64,000 bases of DNA, taken from the NCBI GenBank assembly GCA_963575745.1, contig CAUYUJ010022540.1:1-64000 (forward strand). The letters run 5' to 3'. The translations under genes were made by a program, and so were the position numbers. The notes under the pieces were generated by a model. It was not told the origin of the DNA, made no database searches, and was given only the letters and a program-made list of their open reading frames with translations. The stretch is from Prorocentrum cordatum. Lineage: Eukaryota; Sar; Dinophyceae; Prorocentrales; Prorocentraceae. This document shows positions 57,546 to 64,000 of the stretch, piece after piece; position 1 is the stretch's first letter; every line of letters begins with the position of its first letter.

Positions 57546-59581
57546 TGGGCCCGCCGAAGCCCCAGGAGCAACCTGAGCTCCCAGACCGAACTCGAGAGCC
57601 CAAAACGGCTATGGGGAGGGCAACTGAGATCGAAGAAGCACGACGGCGTATGCCGACCAATCGTTGAGCGGCCTGCAATCCAAACGGCAACTTAACAACG
57701 CCGACCGCACAGTGGAAACCCCGCGCCCCGCTGGGCGTCACATCGGTGAAAGGGGGAGGAGGGTGGAGGGGGAAGCGGGGAGGATGCAGAAGTTAGATGG
57801 GAAGCACGCGCCAGCTGCCCTCCCCGATTGGCGAGGGACCCTATTCAATCAACGGGCAGCGTGAAGGTTGCGCCAGAACATGGTCGGCACCAGGAGTTGC
57901 CATATGGGGCCTTCGGCTGCTAGCTACAAGGTGCTACATTGCCTTCGGAAAGAGCACCCGCCCCCGCCAACACCGCCTCAAATCATCATGTGACAGAGGG
58001 CACCGGTGGCTTCCAGGGCGCAGGAGCGGCCCGAAGTTGCCCCAAGCCCCCCCCCCCCCCCCGACAGAGGCCCAAGATGGCTTCCAAGACACCCTGGCGC
58101 GGCCTCGAGGCTCAATGTGCCCGCGCGTGCCTCCAACATGCCAGATGGTCTTCCAATGTCGGCCCTGCATCGGCGCTCTGGCCTTCATTATCGCACACGT
58201 CAGCGCAGCCCCCCCCCCCAGGGCGCCAGAGGGGGCGGCGCTCAAGTTATTGACCGACGCCCCCAGGATGAACCCCAAAGCCCTTGAGGCAGCCCTAAAA
58301 TAAAATAACACCAGTGGTACAGTAGAGAACTCTGAAACAAATGGCACGGTGCCCTACAATGGCCGATGGTTGCCCCAAGATGGCCCCCGAGATCCCCATC
58401 GGAAACTTCCATTAACGTTACTCCACCATGGGGTCCACGTGTGTATCTCATCCATTCGACCCACCTGGGCATCGCTTCTGGATTGGCTGGCGGGGACGTC
58501 CGCAACTGCCGGGGGATAGTTGCCGTGGCAACACGAGACAACTGACTGATCATGCACGCCGGTCCATCCACCATCCCCCCAGCTAACCCTCATTCGCCTT
58601 CAAGCCCCCTTGGCCGCCGATCGCCTGACGACCCCCCTACCGTGCGCCATCCTCCTCCCGCTCATCCCAACCCCCTCCCTGCTTATCATCCAAGTCCTCC
58701 TCTGGCGCGGGCGCAATGCACGCGGGGCGGCGGGCCTGCTGGGGCCGTCGTGCGGTCGCCGCCCACGACGCCAGCGGCCGCGCGGCAAGGGGGGCGTGAG
58801 GGGGCGCGCTACGAGCGGGGGGCGACGGCGACGATGCGACGCTCGAGGACGACCCGATGGCCCGTTCCAGGGTTGCAGAAACGCCGCGAAAAACTGGATT
58901 GGCAAACATGTTGATTGAACGACGGCACGACGAACGAGAACGGAACGGACGACAAGGCGCAATGAAAGACGGAACGATCGAAACGGAGAAGGAGGAGGCG
59001 GGCAGGCGGAGGGCTGTCCATCAGAGAAGAGGCGACCCCAGAACGGCGAACGGATGAGGCGACGATGAAGATGAGAGTGTAGACACGCACGAAAGCGTGG
59101 CCGAAGGGTGAGAAAGGCAAGGGCGATGCAGGATGAGCGGCGTTGGAGGGCAGGGGAAGGGAATAATGGAAAGGCGACGGAAGGAAGTGCGATGAAGAAC
59201 GATGACGATGCCCAAAAGGAGGGGTGCTATGTCCAGCCGCATCCAGCGAGAAGCCCTGGAAACGCTGCACGGTCGTGCTAGATTGCTGCGAGGAACTGCG
59301 GCGGCCCCTCGACCGCTCTCAACAGGCTGCGTCGGGCGACGCTCGAGTCCTCAAGGTAATCAGGCGCTTGCGCCACTTGCGCCAAATCAAATAGGCTCAC
59401 GCGAAGCCCACGTGCGAGGTACCGTTCAAGAGATGCAGCTGCCTCGACACGCAAATCATATTGCCCGCCCTCCTTCCCTCACAGCTGGCATCGTCAATTC
59501 AATCGTCGTCATTGTCGCACCTGCCAGCCCCATCGTCGAGTCACTGCTGCCTGGATAACTCCGCCACCGAACCAAGGCTGA
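57546..59581. other. No gene recognised
   Basis: Upstream side of the host gene and spacer to the next frame. Contains a C16 run at 58047-58062. Frames on both strands are short and of biased composition. Promoter elements could not be identified. Confidence 0.4.
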
Positions 59582-60667
59582 TTACTCCGTCTGAAATTCG
59601 CGGAGCACCTGGCTGGCATATGCAAACTGATGGCCAAGCACGCCCAGCAAGCAAGGCTGCGAACTGTGTGCGTCGCCACCAACGCGCCCAAACTCACTGG
59701 GAGCTGCTTCTAAGCCCGCGTGGCCACCACCTGGGGTTGACCCTCTCGAGCTTCCCTTCGCATGGCAACGGCGCTTGGTCGGGGGAGCAACACCGACCCC
59801 TGTGCCAAAAACCTCCGAGGGCGTTGTATAAACGACCGAAGGGCCAAGCATTTTCGCTGGCGTCTTCGCGCCAACGTTGGGGTCGGAGGCCGGGCTGCGG
59901 CCAGACTCGGTTGGCGCCAACAGCCCTGCGTCAGGCGCCACCGCCTTCGGAGGGCTATCGGCAATCCAGACACAGTCCTCTGGAGATGCGTCTTCCCTGG
60001 GCGTGCGCTTCTGCGCTGATGGCGCTGGCGGCGCCCCAGCCATCGCGCTCGTCGAGGCGCCACTTGCGGCACTGGTGCAAGATGCCGCTGGCGCGCTCTC
60101 CTCAGAGATGCCTTCGGCAGCGCCCAAGCCCGCCTTTGAAAACAAAGCCGAGGGGGCAAGCTCCTGCGAACTGCGACGCGCCTGATCATCACCAGTGCCT
60201 ACGTCAGCTGGCAGTGGCAGGCGGCCCTCTGCCATGGCAAACTCGGCCTCAATCAGGGCATGCTGTGCTCTCCGACCAGAATCAAAGTGTCCAACTTGGC
60301 TGTCGCCCAAAGACATGCGAACTACCTTACTGCTGACTTCGTCATGTGGGGCCTTCTGCTTTCCACCGTCTGGCACATTACGCTGTTCGCCCGAATCGTC
60401 AGAGCCGGCCTCTGTAGGAGTTGGCGGGTCCGAGTTTTGAGCGCCAAGGACGAGGGCGGCACAAGGGAGCGAAACGTCGATCCGTTGTTCGAAGGACACT
60501 GGCTTCGTCGGGTCCGTGGCGACCAGGTTGAGGTTCCCCGTCAATTGAAACTGCACTGCAGCCCACACACTCGAAAGTCTGGTGCGCCAGGGGCAAAGGA
60601 CAACCACAAAAGCTTGACCCACGCCGGCGCGGTGGCGGCTGTCGGACCACGACGATATGAGGGACAA
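59582..60667 (-). CDS. Open frame of 361 aa, unknown, mostly disordered
   Basis: An uninterrupted ATG-to-stop frame. Residues 1-85 are hydrophobic/mixed (LSSVWAAVQFQLTGNLNLVA). About 85-330 is acidic and Ser/Ala/Pro/Gly-rich, with no repeats (RAQHALIEAEFAMAEGRLPL, VVYTTPSEVFGTGVGVAPP). A PTKRRCHAK basic patch near residue 300 could be a nuclear signal. Length without stops in less biased sequence supports coding. No family is recognised and the opposite strand also has a 291-residue frame, so confidence is moderate. Confidence 0.4.
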   Translation of the reverse strand: MSLISSWSDSRHRAGVGQAFVVVLCPWRTRLSSVWAAVQFQLTGNLNLVATDPTKPVSFEQRIDVSLPCAALVLGAQNSDPPTPTEAGSDDSGEQRNVPDGGKQKAPHDEVSSKVVRMSLGDSQVGHFDSGRRAQHALIEAEFAMAEGRLPLPADVGTGDDQARRSSQELAPSALFSKAGLGAAEGISEESAPAASCTSAASGASTSAMAGAPPAPSAQKRTPREDASPEDCVWIADSPPKAVAPDAGLLAPTESGRSPASDPNVGAKTPAKMLGPSVVYTTPSEVFGTGVGVAPPTKRRCHAKGSSRGSTPGGGHAGLEAAPSEFGRVGGDAHSSQPCLLGVLGHQFAYASQVLREFQTE

Positions 60668-63540
60668 CGTGATTGGTGCGGGGCCCGCTTGCAGCCCACG
60701 CGAACCCCCTTCACACCTGTTTTAAGAATAGTGCCGACGGCTACACGGGAACACCATGATGTAACATGTGGCAGTTATTGCGCGCTTGCCAGCGCTTGGC
60801 GCACCCCTACGTAATGACGGCGCTAGGCACTCCCCAATGGCAGCGCCCTCTTCGCCACCGCTGTGGGAGCGATGCACCTAAGCCCGCGCGCGTCCACGCG
60901 CGGCGCGCTTGCGCGCGCGCCCCGAACTCTCGGCGTCACGGCCGCAGCGCCGCGCCCTGGACGTGCGCGACATAACAGCGCGCAGCCCGAATAACGCGTG
61001 CATGCGCTTGCCGCGCGCCGCAATCCCGACGCCGCGGTAGCGCGCGTCTGCGCCGCCCCGCCCCCTGCCCCCCCCCCCCCCCCCCCCCGCCCATCCTAGC
61101 CCCTCCCCCCCAACGCCCACCGCGCCCCGCATATGCAGCGCGCGCTGTTCCGCGCCAGCGCGACGCGTGCACCGAGCCACAGCGCCTAGCCCGCACCCCC
61201 TCACAACCATTGCCCTCGCCGCGCTTACCCGCCCAACCCCAGACACGCGCGCGCGCGCCCGAACCGCAACCGCCGCGCAACTGAGCGCCCGCCGCGACGC
61301 GCGCGTGGGATAGCCACCGGCGCGCGCCCGCTGGCGCCCCGCGCTGACTCGGCAACGTCAGATCGAAAATCCCACGCCTGCGACGCAGGGGGCCACCGCG
61401 ACCCGCGCGGGCACTGCAGCCCCAGGGGCCAACGTTAGTAGACGCGCTGGGGAACTGCACGGCTCTGGGCGCGAACTTGGGACACGCCTCAATTCAGAAG
61501 CCGAGGGCAAACGCTGCCCGCAAAACCGCGCGACCTGCAACATCCAACTGCGCCGCCCGCCAACCTGTCGCACGCGCGCTCGGGCCCTCAACCTTGGGCC
61601 AAGCGCGACGCCTGCTCTGCTCTGAACATCGCGCCTGGCGCCCTATGGAGCAACCCCGCGCGGCAAACCGCGCGCTGCCGCTGCGACCGCCGAACCTCGG
61701 GCCCAGCGCAGTTCGGGCGCGAGCGCGGGCCCGCAGCCACATGCCATCACGTGCGATGGTGCGCAGGCGCAGGGCTCAACCTTGCATGCGAGCGCGCTTG
61801 CGCGTTCGGGCCTGCCCCTGGCGCCACGCGCCAACCGCTCGCCACGAATCGAACGCTGCCGCGCGCCGCGGAATCGCCGGCACGAGGGCGACGCGCGCGA
61901 GGCGTTAGATTTCTTAAACTACTTCCGCGCCGACGCGGGCGGCCTGACCGACGCTCGCCAGCAACCAAGCGCGCCAAACCAATGACGAATGCCGCTGCGC
62001 AATCACCGATGCGCGCTGCAGACCGAGCTGCCAGCCAAAGGAGCTATGGGTGAACGCAGCTGCGCCCATGCCCCATGCCCCCGCCGCGCGCTGCGCTCAA
62101 CGCAGCGCGCCCCAAATCGCGACGGCTGCACAGCTCGCTGCGACGGCGGCCCCCGAACCAGTCAGACTGGCAGCGGGCGCCTCGATGCGCAATGGCGCGA
62201 GCCCGTCTGCATAACCCGCACTCCGCGCCAGCTGGGCAATGAGGGCGGAGAAATTGAACGCGCGCGGCGCGACCCCTGAAGCTGAACTCGTCTCTCGCAG
62301 CGTCGCCCAACCAGCGCTGCCCGCCCACCGCTGACGCGCCAGCCCTGCCCCGCCCACTGCGCAAGCCAATTTTTTTTCACACCGGCCGCTGCGGCCACCG
62401 CAGCCGCCGCCCCCGCTCGCGCGCGCAACCCGCCCGCCCGCGCCAGCGCACCGCGAACGCCCGCCGCCCGACTCGCGGCAATGGCCTCTGGCCAACTCTA
62501 AACCGCTTACCGCGGAAGCGCACTTTGAGCGCCGCTGCAAGGCACGGGGCGCCCTGCGCCGCGCGCGCCGCCGTCGCCCCTTCCGCGCCTGCCGCCAGCC
62601 AATTCAAAACGGCAGGTGCGATGGCACGCGCCCAGCCACTGCGCCATGGCAACAGATGTGCCCCACCGCGCCTAGCGACTCCCCAGCGAGCCTGCGCGCC
62701 AACGGCACCGCATGAAACCCGCTGCCATCGCCCGCCCGCGCCACCCGCGCCGCGCGCGCACTCCCGCACGCGCGCCCTCAACTTACCGCGCAACCGGCCA
62801 TCCCCGCCCAGCCCCCTCCACCGCCCCCGCCCACTCCGCTTTGCCTTGCAGCCCCGCGCCGCGCACGCAGCCATCCACGCCCAAGCGCGAGGCGTCCTCC
62901 CGCGCTGCCTTACCGCCTCGCAGGCCATTCACGGCCGCCGCCAGCGCGCCCACATCGCCGCCCCGACCATAGTTTACATCGCGCGCCAACCAATGCCGCC
63001 GCCGCGCCGCGCGCGCGCCGCCCCCTCTCGGCACCCTGCCCCAGCCCACTCGCGACCCGCCACCACCGCCACTGTCGCTGCCCCGCGCGCGCGCCACAAC
63101 CCACCCACTACCCCCGCCCTACGCGACCGCATGCCCCTGCCCACCGCGCCAGACGCGCGCGCATCCCCGCCAACAAGACCCCCCCCCCCCTCCCCGGCCC
63201 AACGACACCACGCCGCGTGGGCGCGCCAATGCCCCCCCGCCGCAACGCGCGCGAACGCCGCAACGGGAGACCAACTGGCTGCGCTGCCGCCGACGGGCAA
63301 GGGAATGAAAGAGCTTGCGCTTGATCATGTCTTCAGCTGCGCGCGCAAGTGGCAAGTGAAACTCCATGCGCAGACGCGCGCGTGGCGTGGGCGGCATTGC
63401 CGATGCGCCGCCCGCAATTTCGAATTCCGGCATGCAACCAGCGCTGCTCGGGCACGGAACCTGCGCTTGCTAGGGGGGGGGGGGGGGGGGGGGGGGGTAG
63501 ATTGCGAACATGTCACTCTGAGCCTCGAGCCGCCGCTAAT
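60668..63540. other. CG-rich desert with GCGCGC words and homopolymers
   Basis: From about 60.87 kb the sequence is dominated by GCGCGCC, CCGCGC and CGCCG words, with a clear C bias on the plus strand. C21 lies at 61068-61088 and G25 at 63473-63497. Open frames are long on every frame because TA-containing stops are rare, so none is accepted. No periodic unit was found by eye. Confidence 0.6.
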
Positions 63541-63769
63541 TAGACTTCTTCAAAAACCATACGAACAACCTCCCAACGGCACGCACTCCGCGCATGCGTG
63601 CAAAAAAATGCTGGGATTGGCGGCACACGCCGCGGCTCTCATTCGAATTCAGCGCGGCCGCCCCTGTGGCAACGGACGACGATGCCCGCGACAGGTCGGC
63701 CACCGAGCGGGCGCTGGGCAAGCTTGCCAACGAGGTACCCGCGGTCGCCGAGGCACCCCCCAAAGCACA

Positions 63770-64000
63770 TCCCAAAGTACATGCGGAATTTATAGCCGCT
63801 GGATTGACGAACAAACTGAGACTACAAAGTACCCCCCGAAGTACCTACCAAAAAAATACCTACGCAAGTACCTCCCAAGATATCTCCCGAAGTACCGTCG
63901 GAAAAAAGCACCTCCCGAAGTACCTACCGAAACACCGTCGGTGGAAACAAATACATACCGAAGTACCGTCGGCTGGAAAACAAACCCTAAAGCACCGTCA
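63770..64000 (+). repeat. GTACC-rich tandem repeat running off the window
   Basis: Repeats of CCGAAGTACCTACC, CCGAAGTACCGTCGG and AAAAAAGCACCTCC words, about 14-20 bp per step and 40-45 bp per larger unit. Typical words are AAGTACCT and ACCGTCGG. It begins near 63.77 kb (AAAGCACATCCCAAAGTACA) and is cut by the window end. Confidence 0.8.

Noticed and set aside
61000-63100. Numerous Ala/Arg-rich frames in the CG-rich desert
   Set aside because: All six frames are similarly open because TA-containing stop codons are rare. No hydrophobic cores or motifs.

Overview
The window looks like a nuclear contig from a dinoflagellate with a large, GC-rich, repeat-laden genome. The best single piece of evidence is a perfect 21-nt match to the conserved dinoflagellate spliced leader (SL) on the minus strand at 37873-37893. 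Also typical are Ty1/copia-type polyproteins with extra zinc-finger, RING and methyltransferase-like modules, scattered short exons that could use relaxed GT/GC donors with AG|G acceptors, and long degenerate low-complexity DNA. A Prorocentrum-like genome is a plausible guess, but the genus cannot be fixed from this sequence. No rRNA, tRNA, CRISPR or prokaryotic gene was recognised.

Layout. 1-19830 (minus strand): a very large copia-like element, locus A, cut by the window edge. Read right to left it carries Gag (19.8-16.0 kb), aspartic protease, integrase, reverse transcriptase (RT) and RNase H (ending at 9866). A second cistron then begins at an ATGA stop/start overlap and encodes a methyltransferase-like module (about 9.1-8.4 kb) and several large unknown domains. 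A repeat-rich segment interrupts it at about 4.4-6.1 kb. 20.1-24.3 kb is low-complexity DNA: CTTGGGG minisatellites, two long (CTC)n tracts, and palindromic and CAGCCT satellites. 26.3-30.3 kb holds what look like host genes or exons on the minus strand: an intact 313-aa ORF, a possible glycosyltransferase exon and a Brr2-like helicase exon. 31361-37894 (minus) is a full-length but frame-damaged LINE. It starts with the SL, ends in a short A-rich tail, and sits between perfect 13-bp target-site duplications. 39.6-48.3 kb (minus) is a second copia-like element, locus C, with a RING finger, methyltransferase-like parts, a Cys/His cluster, integrase, RT and RNase H; it is decayed. 51.0-52.4 kb is a 65-95 bp tandem repeat. 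About 53.5-57.5 kb is a multi-exon host gene (minus) of unknown function. 59.6-60.7 kb is an open reading frame of unknown function. 60.7-63.5 kb is a CG-rich desert, and the window ends in a GTACC-rich tandem repeat.

Main observations. (1) The LINE's inserted copy begins with the spliced leader, with target-site duplications hugging both ends, so its source RNA was trans-spliced before insertion. (2) Both copia-like loci are sprinkled with their own tiny palindrome: about 28 copies of a CGGC-TKG-GCCG type in locus A, and 11 copies of GCAGG-NNNN-CCTGC in locus C. Stem changes are compensated, and the locus A motif is read in several reading frames, so selection or spread acts on the nucleotide structure rather than the peptide. 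(3) Locus A appears to be a two-cistron giant copia element with a methyltransferase-like second cistron. (4) Almost every supported coding segment lies on the minus strand.
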